From assembly GCA_964360145.1 (NCBI GenBank), contig CAYHWW010000086.1, forward strand, positions 1 through 13,981: 13,981 nt of DNA, written 5' to 3'. Origin of the DNA: CAYHWW01 sp964360145 (GTDB lineage: Bacteria > Bdellovibrionota > UBA1018 > CAYHWW01). Made by a program: the position numbers and the translations under genes. The notes below the pieces were generated by a model, which saw only the letters and a program-made list of their open reading frames with translations, had not been told where the DNA came from and did no database searches. Every line of letters starts with the position of its first letter. Positions within the stretch are counted from its first letter, which is position 1. Positions 1 to 6,572 of the stretch are shown in pieces.

Positions 1-126
1 TTAGGCGAAGGGATTTTCCCGCATGGCGAGGCGCGACGACGAGTGAGCGACCAAGACAGGCTACTGCCTGTCGCGTGGAGCCACGAGGAGGAGCAACGAA
101 GCCAGGCGGGAAAAGACCGAGCCTAA
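1..126. repeat. Complex palindromic element (REP/MITE-like)
   Basis: The two ends form an imperfect inverted repeat of about 26 bases. The left end reads TTAGGC, 7 bases, TTTTCCCGC, 1 base, TGGC (1-27). The complement of the right end reads TTAGGC, 6 bases, TTTTCCCGC, 1 base, TGGC (126-101). Inside are two further hairpins: a perfect 7-bp stem at 55-61/66-72 (GACAGGC with loop TACT) and a 4-bp stem at 74-77/82-85. The remaining arms are purine-rich and resemble each other as direct repeats on the minus strand (GTTGCTCCTCCTCGT and GTCGCTCACTCGTCGT). No protein is encoded. The T-run lies on the 5' side of the stem on both strands, so this is not a normal intrinsic terminator. It could be a dispersed REP/MITE-type repeat or a structured RNA. 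The left end coincides with the window edge, so the true boundary and any target duplication are unknown. Confidence 0.6.
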
Positions 127-515
127 AATCGCGTGGTTAGTAGAGGTGCCCAGGCGGCGGCGACAGGCTTGTAGTGAGCAGGCAACGCCGCCGACTCCCC
201 TTCATCGCGCTGCCGCACGGGCTCATCTTCCGGCGTGCCGTAGATCATCTCCGGTGGCGCGAGCAGAACGAAAAGACCAAAACCCAGTCCACCATAGAGC
301 CCGATGCTGGTGCACTTGAGCATGGTGCGGAAACTAGCATCGAAAAACGCCGCCGAGGCCGCCCCCACAAGAAGCCCTGCGCCGACTCCAATGCCAGAGG
401 TTTTCAAGAGAACCCCAGCAGGGCGTGCCACCCGACGGTCCAGAGCATGGGCATTGCCAGCTGAAAAGGCCACAGCACACAAAACAAAAAGAACACCCGC
501 GATGAAGCGTGACAT
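123..515 (-). CDS. Small membrane or exported protein, unknown function
   Basis: Not recognised. The 130-residue product starts with a signal-like hydrophobic segment (residues 1-24, ending NAHA, then LDRR). Two glycine- and alanine-rich hydrophobic stretches follow (about 33-58 and 65-86), separated by a short loop containing Phe-Asp, so it probably sits in the inner membrane with a polar C-terminal tail. I chose the ATG at 515 because the signal segment begins there. A TTG at 551 would extend it by 12 glycine/arginine-rich residues with no better ribosome binding site. It follows yraN by 39 bases and is probably the last gene of the ffh operon. Its TAG stop (125-123) lies in the terminal repeat of the palindromic element, so the original C-terminus may have been different. 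Confidence 0.6.
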   Translation of the reverse strand: MSRFIAGVLFVLCAVAFSAGNAHALDRRVARPAGVLLKTSGIGVGAGLLVGAASAAFFDASFRTMLKCTSIGLYGGLGFGLFVLLAPPEMIYGTPEDEPVRQRDEGESAALPAHYKPVAAAWAPLLTTRF

Positions 516-554
516 CAATCTCAGTGTTGCTCCCCCACCCCGCCCTGTCAATGT

Positions 555-914
555 TCACAGGGGCTGAGGCCAGTGCTCCACCACGCCGTCAACGACCCAG
601 ACTACCTCGATGCGACGGGGATGACGGCACAGCGAGGGATAGCGCACCAGAAATACATCTAAAGTCGCGAGGAGATGCCGCAGTTTCATAGCGTTCACGC
701 TTTGCTTCAGCCAGGGGTTCATCCGTCGCGCTGAGCGCACCTCAATCAAGGCCACCGCCCCGTCAGGGGCCATGCAGATCAGGTCCGCCTCCCCCCGCTT
801 CCATCGGAAATTTCGCACGAGGATGCGGTAACCCTTGGCCGTCAGGTGCTGGGCGCCGCGCTCTTCAGCTTCCCTGCCTTCTGTTGTTCGGCTGCTGGCA
901 AGTTTTCTTTCCAT
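555..914 (-). CDS. yraN: YraN family protein (UPF0102), nuclease-like
   Basis: 119 residues, the usual family length. The N-terminal pattern GREAEERGAQHLTAKGYRIL, followed by RNFR and GEADLI, is typical of YraN. The family has the PD-(D/E)xK nuclease fold (known); here the Asp is in GEAD and the core continues as IEVRS. Arg in place of the expected Lys also occurs in other YraN proteins. The cellular role of the family is poorly defined; it is often linked to Holliday-junction or DNA-processing proteins. The ATG at 914 is supported by a Shine-Dalgarno-like AAAGG about 7 bases upstream and by the conserved N-terminus. It therefore overlaps the end of rnhB by 73 bases in a different frame. Confidence 0.9.
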   Translation of the reverse strand: MERKLASSRTTEGREAEERGAQHLTAKGYRILVRNFRWKRGEADLICMAPDGAVALIEVRSARRMNPWLKQSVNAMKLRHLLATLDVFLVRYPSLCRHPRRIEVVWVVDGVVEHWPQPL

Positions 915-1579
915 GGGCCGCCTTTAGAGCAAAAACTGCGCCGGTGCTCCGGCGTCATTCCTAGTGCTGCCAAAGCCTTCTTGTGCATGGGGGTGGGATA
1001 GCCTTTGTGCACCTCGAAGCCATACCCCGGATACTGCCTCGCCATCTCCACCATGGCATTGTCCCGAGCCACCTTCGCCACGATGCTCGCCGCTGCGATG
1101 GCGACACTTTTTTGATCGCCCTTCACCAGGGGGAGCACCTCGGTGAAGCCCAACCGGTGGGGCTCCATGGGGTCCGCAAGGCGACTTGCGTAGGGGTTCA
1201 AGTGTCCGTCCACCAGGACAGACTGTGCAATACCAGAAAAGGGCCGAAGGGCCGTGCGCATCGCCTGCAAAGAGGCCTGCAGGATGTTGATGCGGTCGAT
1301 CTCCGCGGGCGTCTCCCAAACTATTTCCACTCGGGCGCAGGCAGTGATACGCACGGCGAGATCGGCTCGCTTCACGGGGGACAAAAGCTTCGAGTCCGTG
1401 ACCTCAGCCCACCAGCGTTCTCGTTCTGAAAAATAGGAATCCGGCAACTGCACCGCGGCCACCACCACGTGGCCCGCGAGACAACCACGACCCACCTCGT
1501 CCACGCCCACAACACGAATGCCGCGAGCGTAACGATCCGCCTCCAAACGCCCATCGGGACGCACGGCAAGAGCGGACAT
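842..1579 (-). CDS. rnhB: Ribonuclease HII
   Basis: Cytoplasmic endonuclease that nicks RNA in RNA-DNA hybrids and starts ribonucleotide excision repair. The product has 245 residues. The family's acidic active site is visible: GVDEVGRG (Asp27, Glu28), VDGHLNP (third Asp), and KGDQKSVAIAAASIVAKVARD, which holds the fourth Asp and the conserved helix. The C-terminus carries a basic tail (ending KLKSAAPST) of about 20 residues beyond the usual core. This tail is the part shared with the start of yraN. ATG at 1579 is preferred; a TTG at 1582 is directly adjacent. The gene begins 3 bases after the rplS stop with no strong ribosome binding site, so translation is probably coupled to rplS. Confidence 0.95.
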   Translation of the reverse strand: MSALAVRPDGRLEADRYARGIRVVGVDEVGRGCLAGHVVVAAVQLPDSYFSERERWWAEVTDSKLLSPVKRADLAVRITACARVEIVWETPAEIDRINILQASLQAMRTALRPFSGIAQSVLVDGHLNPYASRLADPMEPHRLGFTEVLPLVKGDQKSVAIAAASIVAKVARDNAMVEMARQYPGYGFEVHKGYPTPMHKKALAALGMTPEHRRSFCSKGGPWKENLPAAEQQKAGKLKSAAPST

Positions 1580-1582
1580 CAA

Positions 1583-1942
1583 CTACATCTGAGAATCATT
1601 TTCGATCAAGGCAGCTTTGCCTCTGAGGCCGCGCAGGTAATAGAGCTTCGCGCGACGCACACGACCGATCATGAGACGCTCGATCTTAGCCACAGCAGGG
1701 GAAGCCAGGGGGAACACGCGCTCCACGCCCACGCCGTAGGAAATTTTGCGAACCACAACGGACTTTTTGGTGCCCGTGCCTTGGAAGCCGATCACAGTGC
1801 CTTCGTAGGCCTGGATGCGTTCTTTTTCGCCTTCTTTAATGCGGACGTGCACTTTCACGGTGTCGCCGGGACCGAACTGACCGAGGTCGGTGCGAAGGAA
1901 TTTCTTTTCAACCAATGCGACTTTGCCGGTGGCTTGACTCAT
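1583..1942 (-). CDS. rplS: 50S ribosomal protein L19
   Basis: Structural protein at the 30S-50S interface of the ribosome. The 119 residues match the family along their whole length: FGPGDTVKVHVRIKEG near residue 23, YEGTVIGF, the VRKISYGVGVERVFPL block, and the basic C-terminal VRRAKLYYLRGLRGKAA. The ATG at 1942 has GGAG about 10 bases upstream and matches the normal L19 N-terminus; the longer reading frame from 1984 is not a convincing start. It lies 38 bases after the SPOUT methyltransferase gene and just before rnhB, the usual place for rplS downstream of trmD. Confidence 0.97.
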   Translation of the reverse strand: MSQATGKVALVEKKFLRTDLGQFGPGDTVKVHVRIKEGEKERIQAYEGTVIGFQGTGTKKSVVVRKISYGVGVERVFPLASPAVAKIERLMIGRVRRAKLYYLRGLRGKAALIENDSQM

Positions 1943-1980
1943 GTTCTTGGATCTCCAGAAAATTTGTAGTGTTTCCCGTA

Positions 1981-2541
1981 TCACGGGGCCAACAGACGAT
2001 CCAGCACAATGGCACAGGCGGACCTCACAGAAAGATGGTTGTAGGGGCCAGGCCCCCGCAAGGGGTCCAAAATGAGGTCCATCTGGTCAAAAAAATGAGG
2101 GGCAATACCCCAACCGGTGCCAAAAACTAGCAAAATGGCGGGGATTTCCCCCTCCTGGAGCCTCCGACGCACTTCGCGGTATGACACGGACCGAGGCCAA
2201 GTACGAGCGTCAGGCATGGCAACCAGGGGCCTTCCCCCTTCATTGAGGCGAGTGGCCCTCTCAATAGCCTCTTCCCAGGTGGGCACGGCCTCGATGGCCC
2301 CCAGGGCCTCCGCCCGCTTGGGGTGGTAATCCCGGGCGGCGTCCGTACCCCAGTGGCCTAGGATACGATCCAGGATTTTTCGTTGCTCGGGGTCGGGATG
2401 CACCACAAAATAGCGCTCCACCCCATAGGTACGGCAGGTCCTAGAAATATCGTGGAGGTCCATATTGGTCACCGCCGTGGTGATCTCCTGGCCCTTGCGG
2501 TCCAACATGGGGTGATGAAGAAGGGCCACAAAGACGCGCAT
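1981..2541 (-). CDS. SPOUT-fold RNA methyltransferase (TM1570-like, PF09936 type)
   Basis: 186 residues, resembling the small SAM-binding RNA methyltransferase family typified by Thermotoga TM1570, often encoded next to trmD in deltaproteobacteria. Evidence: N-terminal VALLHHPMLDRKG and TAVTNMDLHDISRTCRTYGVE; the C-terminal knot region with LLVFGTGWGIAP, then DPLRGPGPYNHLSVRSACAIVLDRLL, the most characteristic block of the family. The RNA target is not established. The ATG at 2541 lies 3 bases beyond the trmD stop and has no clear ribosome binding site, which suggests translational coupling to trmD. The family call is confident; the substrate is open. Confidence 0.85.
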   Translation of the reverse strand: MRVFVALLHHPMLDRKGQEITTAVTNMDLHDISRTCRTYGVERYFVVHPDPEQRKILDRILGHWGTDAARDYHPKRAEALGAIEAVPTWEEAIERATRLNEGGRPLVAMPDARTWPRSVSYREVRRRLQEGEIPAILLVFGTGWGIAPHFFDQMDLILDPLRGPGPYNHLSVRSACAIVLDRLLAP

Positions 2542-2544
2542 GGG

Positions 2545-3321
2545 CTACTTTTTCAGGAGATCCGGGCGACGGGCCGAGGTGCGAGTTTTGGACTGCTCGC
2601 GGCGCCACTTCTCCACTGCGGCATGGTTGCCCGACGTGAGCACCTCAGGAACCGCGCAACCCCGATATACCGGCGGGCGCGTAAACATGGGATACTTGAG
2701 GCCGCCGGGCTCCAGGGCGGGGTCGGCGATTTCGAAGGTATCAGCGCTTACGCTTGCGGCTTCTCCCACCACGCCGGGAACAAAGCGGGCCACGGCCTCG
2801 ATGAGCACCACCGCCGCGGTTTCTCCGCCGGTGAGCACGTAGTCGCCGATGCTGATCTCTTGGTGCACAAAGGTTTCGATGAAGCGCTCATCTAAGCCCT
2901 CGTAGTGGCCACAGATGAGGATCACAGGACGCTCCGCCCACTCTGCCGCCCACCGGCGTGCGTGGGCCGCAGTCAGGGGCGTACCCTGGGGCGAGAGATA
3001 AACGCAAAAAGGTACGCCGTTACTTTTTGCGTCCTGGTGCGTCATTTTGACGTCGGCGGTGAGATTATCGAGGGTGATGTCGGGGTTGAGCTTCGCCAAC
3101 GCCTCGCCCAGGGCCGCCTCCAGCACCGGGGCGGCCATCACCATACCGGGGCCACCGCCGTAGGGGCGGTCGTCCACGGCCTTGTAACGGCCTTCTCCAT
3201 GATCGCGAATATTCACAAAGGAGAATGACAAAGCCCCCTGGGCGACCGCTCTACCCAGAAGAGAAGTGCCCAGGGGGCTTGTGAAATATTCAGGGAACAA
3301 CGTCAGCAGCGCAAACTTCAC
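2545..3321 (-). CDS. trmD: tRNA (guanine-N1)-methyltransferase TrmD
   Basis: Makes m1G37 next to the anticodon of a subset of tRNAs, which prevents +1 frameshifting. Family motifs in order: FALLTLFPEYF at the N-terminus, YGGGPGMVM, ILICGHYEGLDERF, and EISIGDYVLTGGETAAVVLIEAVARFVPGVVG, forming the knotted SAM site; then KYPMFTRPPVYRG and the basic C-terminal RNA-binding region. The start is taken as the GTG at 3321, because the family begins just before TLFPEMF. Only two bases separate it from the assembly gap, so its ribosome binding site and a possible longer start cannot be seen. About 258 residues, a normal length. Confidence 0.95.
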   Translation of the reverse strand: MKFALLTLFPEYFTSPLGTSLLGRAVAQGALSFSFVNIRDHGEGRYKAVDDRPYGGGPGMVMAAPVLEAALGEALAKLNPDITLDNLTADVKMTHQDAKSNGVPFCVYLSPQGTPLTAAHARRWAAEWAERPVILICGHYEGLDERFIETFVHQEISIGDYVLTGGETAAVVLIEAVARFVPGVVGEAASVSADTFEIADPALEPGGLKYPMFTRPPVYRGCAVPEVLTSGNHAAVEKWRREQSKTRTSARRPDLLKK

Positions 3322-3323
3322 AC

Positions 3324-3423
3324 NNNNNNNNNNNNNNNNNNNNNNNNNNNNNNNNNNNNNNNNNNNNNNNNNNNNNNNNNNNNNNNNNNNNNNNNNNNNN
3401 NNNNNNNNNNNNNNNNNNNNNNN
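3324..3423. other. Assembly gap (100 N) between rpsP and trmD
   Basis: A run of exactly 100 N, the conventional filler for a gap of unknown length. It removes the last 10-20 residues of S16 and the leader of trmD. In the usual rpsP-rimM-trmD order, rimM (and sometimes a KH-domain gene) sits here. rimM would need roughly 500 bases, so either the real gap is larger than 100 or rimM is elsewhere. Confidence 0.97.
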
Positions 3424-3638
3424 ATGGTGTCGGTGACTTGAGCGCCGCGAGCGTGCCACTTTTTGAAGGACTCCAGGTTGAGCTGGAGCTTATCTTTTTC
3501 TTCTTTTGCCGTGGGGTTGTAGGAGCCGAGACGCTCCAGGTAACCACCATTGCGACGCTTGGCCTTGTCCATTACGACAACATTGAAACGAGAATCTTTT
3601 CTTTTGCCGGCACGGGCCAAACGGATCATCACGGGCAT
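3424..3638 (-). CDS. rpsP: 30S ribosomal protein S16, 3' end in gap
   Basis: Small-subunit ribosomal protein involved in 30S assembly. 71 residues are visible: MPVMIRLARAGKRKD, FNVVVMDKAKRRNGGYLERLGSYNP, then LNLESFKKWHARGAQVTDT, matching the family up to the position just before its C-terminal tail. The ATG at 3638 fits the family N-terminus and has AGGAGA about 9 bases upstream; an upstream in-frame ATG at 3671 would add a poorly conserved extension. It lies 37 bases downstream of ffh. The stop is lost in the N run, so the truncation is an assembly effect. Confidence 0.95.
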
Positions 3639-3675
3639 GGACAGAAGTCTCCTAGAAAGAAATTGAAACAATCCT

Positions 3676-4929
3676 CTATCTTGGCTTCATGAGCGACGCA
3701 AGGTTTTTCATTTTGCCTAAGGCCCCTAGCCTGCTGAACTGTTTCATCATTTTCTGGGTTTGCTGGAACTGCTTTAAGAATCGATTGAGGTCGGCCACTT
3801 GGGTGCCGGAGCCCGCGGCAATGCGGGCCCGGCGGCGTCCGTTCAACACATCGGGATTACGGCGCTCTTCGTTGGTCATGGACTGGATCATGGCTTCCGT
3901 GCGCTTCATCTCTTTTTGGGGATCTATGCCTTTGGGTAGTTGCTTCATGGCATCGCCCATACCCGGGATCATCTTCATGAGGCCCTCTAACGGGCCCATG
4001 GATTGGAGGGTCTTCATCTGGCTGAGGAAGTCCTCCAGGGTAAAGGCCCCGCTCATCATTTTCTGAGCCTGCTCGGCGGCTTGCTCTTCCGTGACGACTT
4101 CCCGGGCTTTTTCGATGAGGGTGAGCACGTCCCCCATGCCCAAGACTCTTTGAGCCATGCGGTCTGGATGGAACACCTCCAGGTCCTCGGGCTTTTCGCC
4201 GAGGCTCGCAAAATAGATGGGCACACCGGTGACGGCACGGGCGGACAGGGCCACCCCACCCCGGGCGTCGCCATCTAATTTAGAGAGCACGAGCCCTGTG
4301 ACACCCGCACGCAGGTGAAAGGTTTTCGCCACCTCCAAGCCCTGGGAACCAATCATGGCGTCGAGGACCAGAATGCGTTCTTGGGGGTTCAGCGCTGCGG
4401 TCACTTGTTCAAGCTCCACCATCAACTCATCGTCCACCTGCTGGCGGCCAGCGGTATCGACGATGAGGATGTCGAAGAATTCTTTCTTCGCCCAGGCAAG
4501 GCCATCGCGTGCCACGGTGACCGCGCCCTTTTCTAGAGGGGAATCAAAGGCGGGGACCTCAATCTTTTTTGCCAGCGTCAGGAGCTGTAATTTAGCAGCG
4601 GGGCGTGCGCAGTCCGCGGGGAGGATGCCCACGGATTTGCGGAGTTTCTTTTTGATGTGAAGCGCGAGCTTCGCCGTGAACGTCGTTTTGCCAGAGCCCT
4701 GCAGGCCCATGACGAGGATGCCCACGGGGGGGCTACCCGCGAATTCCAGGGTTTTAGCGAGTTTTTCGTCGTTGGCGCCGCCAAGACTCTTCACGAGCTC
4801 CTCGTGGAAGAGCTGCACCACTTGCTGACCCGGCGAGAGTGTCTTCCAGACTTCGGTGCCGATGGCACCAAGGCGCACCTGCTCGCAGATTTCTTTGGCC
4901 ACCTTGAAATGGACGTCGGCCTCGAGCAG
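3676..4929 (-). CDS. ffh: Signal recognition particle protein Ffh, 5' end in gap
   Basis: GTPase that binds 4.5S RNA and signal sequences and hands ribosome-nascent chains to FtsY at the membrane. 417 residues are visible. The frame is open right up to the gap: LLEADVHFKVAKEI belongs to the N domain and corresponds to about residue 38 of E. coli Ffh, so about 37 residues are missing. G domain: GLQGSGKTT (P-loop), ADCARPAAKLQL (usually DTYRPAA), DTAGR, SKLDGDARGG. The methionine-rich M domain has PGMGDAMKQL, RRARIAAGSGTQVADLNRFLKQF (the RNA-binding motif) and QKMMKQF. The GTG at 4902, which gives a shorter frame, is internal and not the true start. First visible gene of the operon. Confidence 0.96.
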   Translation of the reverse strand: MLEADVHFKVAKEICEQVRLGAIGTEVWKTLSPGQQVVQLFHEELVKSLGGANDEKLAKTLEFAGSPPVGILVMGLQGSGKTTFTAKLALHIKKKLRKSVGILPADCARPAAKLQLLTLAKKIEVPAFDSPLEKGAVTVARDGLAWAKKEFFDILIVDTAGRQQVDDELMVELEQVTAALNPQERILVLDAMIGSQGLEVAKTFHLRAGVTGLVLSKLDGDARGGVALSARAVTGVPIYFASLGEKPEDLEVFHPDRMAQRVLGMGDVLTLIEKAREVVTEEQAAEQAQKMMSGAFTLEDFLSQMKTLQSMGPLEGLMKMIPGMGDAMKQLPKGIDPQKEMKRTEAMIQSMTNEERRNPDVLNGRRRARIAAGSGTQVADLNRFLKQFQQTQKMMKQFSRLGALGKMKNLASLMKPR

Positions 4930-5029
4930 NNNNNNNNNNNNNNNNNNNNNNNNNNNNNNNNNNNNNNNNNNNNNNNNNNNNNNNNNNNNNNNNNNNNNNN
5001 NNNNNNNNNNNNNNNNNNNNNNNNNNNNN
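4930..5029. other. Assembly gap (100 N) between ffh and a secreted-protein gene
   Basis: A run of exactly 100 N. It hides about 37 residues of Ffh (about 111 bases), the end of the minus-strand gene to its right and any intergenic promoter, so the true gap must be longer than 100 bases if ffh is normal. Confidence 0.97.
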
Positions 5030-5447
5030 GCACTGCGGAGGCGAAGCTGATGTTCACGATGATGCCGTGAAAATCAAAGGGCGCGTACCAGGGCCGGGTT
5101 CCGGGGGGCAGCGCGGTAGCCGTGAATGAGCTTTCAAAATACGCGTACTCCGCGCCCTGAGCGGCACATCTGGTATCATCGTAAAGTGCCGTGGTGACGG
5201 GGTCGAGGCGAGCGAAACCGCAGGTAGCCCTATCCTCCATGGCGCAATGAAACTGATGATGCTGCGTAAAATAGGCCTGCGCGGAGCGCTGGGTGAATTG
5301 GCGGCTCCCATAATATTCAGATTGCATGGCTTCCCAATCCCGCAGGGAAGAAACCGCGACCTCGCCGCTGGATTCCTGGGCCCATGTAATCAGAGGGGTC
5401 GCAAACATCAAGAGAACGGCACAGGCGCGCCAACGGTGGGATTTCAT
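5030..5447 (-). CDS. Secreted protein of unknown function, 3' end in gap
   Basis: Not recognised. 139 residues are visible, starting with a clear Sec signal peptide (basic MKSHRWR, hydrophobic core, cleavage predicted after TWA at residue 23). The mature part is rich in aromatic residues (SEYYGSRQF, AYFTQHHQFHC) and contains three cysteines (68, 76, 94), suggesting an exported, possibly disulfide-bonded protein. The ATG at 5447 is chosen over the one at 5474 because it begins the signal peptide and has GAGG 5 bases upstream; a stronger GGAGG lies about 15 bases upstream. The C-terminus is lost in the N run. It may be cotranscribed with the downstream ffh operon, but the gap hides the junction. 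Confidence 0.7.
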
Positions 5448-5532
5448 ATCAACCTCGCGGGCCCTCCTGTACATTAATCCTGTTTACCATGCAATACTTG
5501 CTTGGTTTCCAAGGTGGAGTGCGTCAGCACTG

Positions 5533-5934
5533 TTACGCCAGTGCCTCGTCGAGAGCCGCGAGGAAGGTGCCCACGGTCTGGGGCGTGGGCTTGGGCAAGA
5601 TGCGGGCCCCCAAGGTGGTGAGGTGGGGAAGATCGGTGGGTGAGAGCTTTCCACCATCGGTCATGAGGACCTTATGGAGGCCCTGCCACCAACCGGCCTC
5701 GTGGGGGTGGAAGGTGCGGGCGAGGTCGAGGAGATCGAGACCGGTTTGCTGGGGACCCAGCTGTAAGTCAGTGAGGAGAAGGTCGATGTCGGAGCGCTCA
5801 CCCAGGATGGCAAGGCCCGTGGCCATGTCAGGGGCTTCCAAGAGGGTCCAGGTGGGGCGCACGGTTCCCAGGAGTTCCAGCAGATGGGCCCGGAAAACCA
5901 GAGAATCATCGACGATGAGGACGATGGCGGACAT
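5533..5934 (-). CDS. Stand-alone response-regulator receiver domain protein
   Basis: 133 residues consisting only of a CheY-like receiver domain, so it presumably acts by protein-protein contact or in a phosphorelay and not by DNA binding. The phosphorylation site is complete: acidic pair Asp9-Asp10 (IVDDS), phospho-acceptor Asp56 (LLTDLQLG), Thr92 (VLMTDGG) and Lys115 (ILPKP). The ATG at 5934 immediately precedes the first beta strand; a GTG at 6003 would add 23 residues. Neither start has a visible Shine-Dalgarno sequence. No histidine kinase is in the window. It is transcribed divergently from the cyclic-nucleotide-binding gene, so the two may share control. Confidence 0.85.
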   Translation of the reverse strand: MSAIVLIVDDSLVFRAHLLELLGTVRPTWTLLEAPDMATGLAILGERSDIDLLLTDLQLGPQQTGLDLLDLARTFHPHEAGWWQGLHKVLMTDGGKLSPTDLPHLTTLGARILPKPTPQTVGTFLAALDEALA

Positions 5935-6032
5935 GTGGATATGGTGACGCGAGGGGGCGGTTCCGCCAAGGGGAAGTACACTAGGCAATACCTGCCCGCT
6001 CACCGCGCCGGGGGACCCACCGATAAGACAGC
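5935..6032. promoter_or_regulatory. Divergent intergenic region, receiver gene / cNMP-binding gene
   Basis: 98 bases that must hold promoters for both divergent genes unless the receiver gene starts at 6003. I see TACACT on the plus strand near 5978 as a weak -10 candidate, but no convincing -35 partner. Neither start codon has a clear Shine-Dalgarno sequence. No strong inverted repeat was found. Confidence 0.3.
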
Positions 6033-6572
6033 ATGCTGGGTGAAAAGTTTCTCTGGGCTGACTTCTTCGCGAAGAAATCCGAAGCGGATGTCACCGTGGT
6101 GTCCACATTAAAGGCGAATAGGCTCTTCAAGCGCCTCTCCCCCCGGGAGATCAACTACGTCGCGAAAGTAGTGCACATGCGCCACTACGAGCCCAACGAT
6201 CAGATTTTCGCCCAGTATGAAAAAGGCCTGGGCATGTACATGATCGCCAAGGGCTCGGTGGAAATCCGCTTGCGGGCCCATAACTCGGATAAGAGCGACC
6301 CCGAAACCATGGTGGCTGATCTGGGCGAAGGCTCCTTCTTCGGCGAACTGGCTTTGATCGACGAAAATGACCGCCGCACCGCCAGCGCCTATGCCAAAGG
6401 CCCCACGACGCTCGTGGGTTTTTTCAAGCCCGACCTCATGGAGATCATAGAGCGCAAGCCGGACATGGGCGTGAAGATTCTCCTCGAGCTCACCAAAGTT
6501 TTGGGCAAGCGCCTTGCTGAAACCATTGAGCAGATCGGGAAAGACCGCGGTAGCAAGGGCACGAAGCCATGA
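6033..6572 (+). CDS. Cyclic-nucleotide-binding domain protein (CAP_ED), no DNA-binding domain
   Basis: 179 residues. Residues about 31-140 form a cNMP-binding beta-barrel: LFKRLSPREI helix, MYMIAKGSVEIRL, then the phosphate-binding cassette GEGSFFGELALIDENDRRTASAYA (residues 98-121) with the conserved Gly-Glu and the Arg that contacts the cyclic phosphate. The remaining helix (about 143-170) is too short and of the wrong type for the CRP winged helix, so this is not a CRP-like transcription factor. It likely senses cAMP, cGMP or another cyclic nucleotide and signals to a partner. Its TGA overlaps the ATG of the next gene (ATGA), so the membrane protein encoded there is the first candidate partner. 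No strong ribosome binding site is visible upstream. Confidence 0.88.
   Translation: MLGEKFLWADFFAKKSEADVTVVSTLKANRLFKRLSPREINYVAKVVHMRHYEPNDQIFAQYEKGLGMYMIAKGSVEIRLRAHNSDKSDPETMVADLGEGSFFGELALIDENDRRTASAYAKGPTTLVGFFKPDLMEIIERKPDMGVKILLELTKVLGKRLAETIEQIGKDRGSKGTKP

Noticed and set aside
1..126. Intrinsic transcription terminator for the ffh operon
   Set aside because: The stem is long and interrupted, and the T-run is on the 5' side of the stem on either strand, so no U-tract follows the hairpin.
3324..3459. Longer TrmD reading frame starting at 3459 through the N run
   Set aside because: The frame crosses unknown sequence and the upstream residues belong to rpsP in another frame; the family N-terminus begins at the GTG at 3321.
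5501..5531. Two small hairpins (CTTGG-TTT-CCAAG and AGTGC-GTCA-GCACT) after the receiver gene as a terminator
   Set aside because: Only 5-bp stems and no T-run after them on the minus strand; too weak to call.
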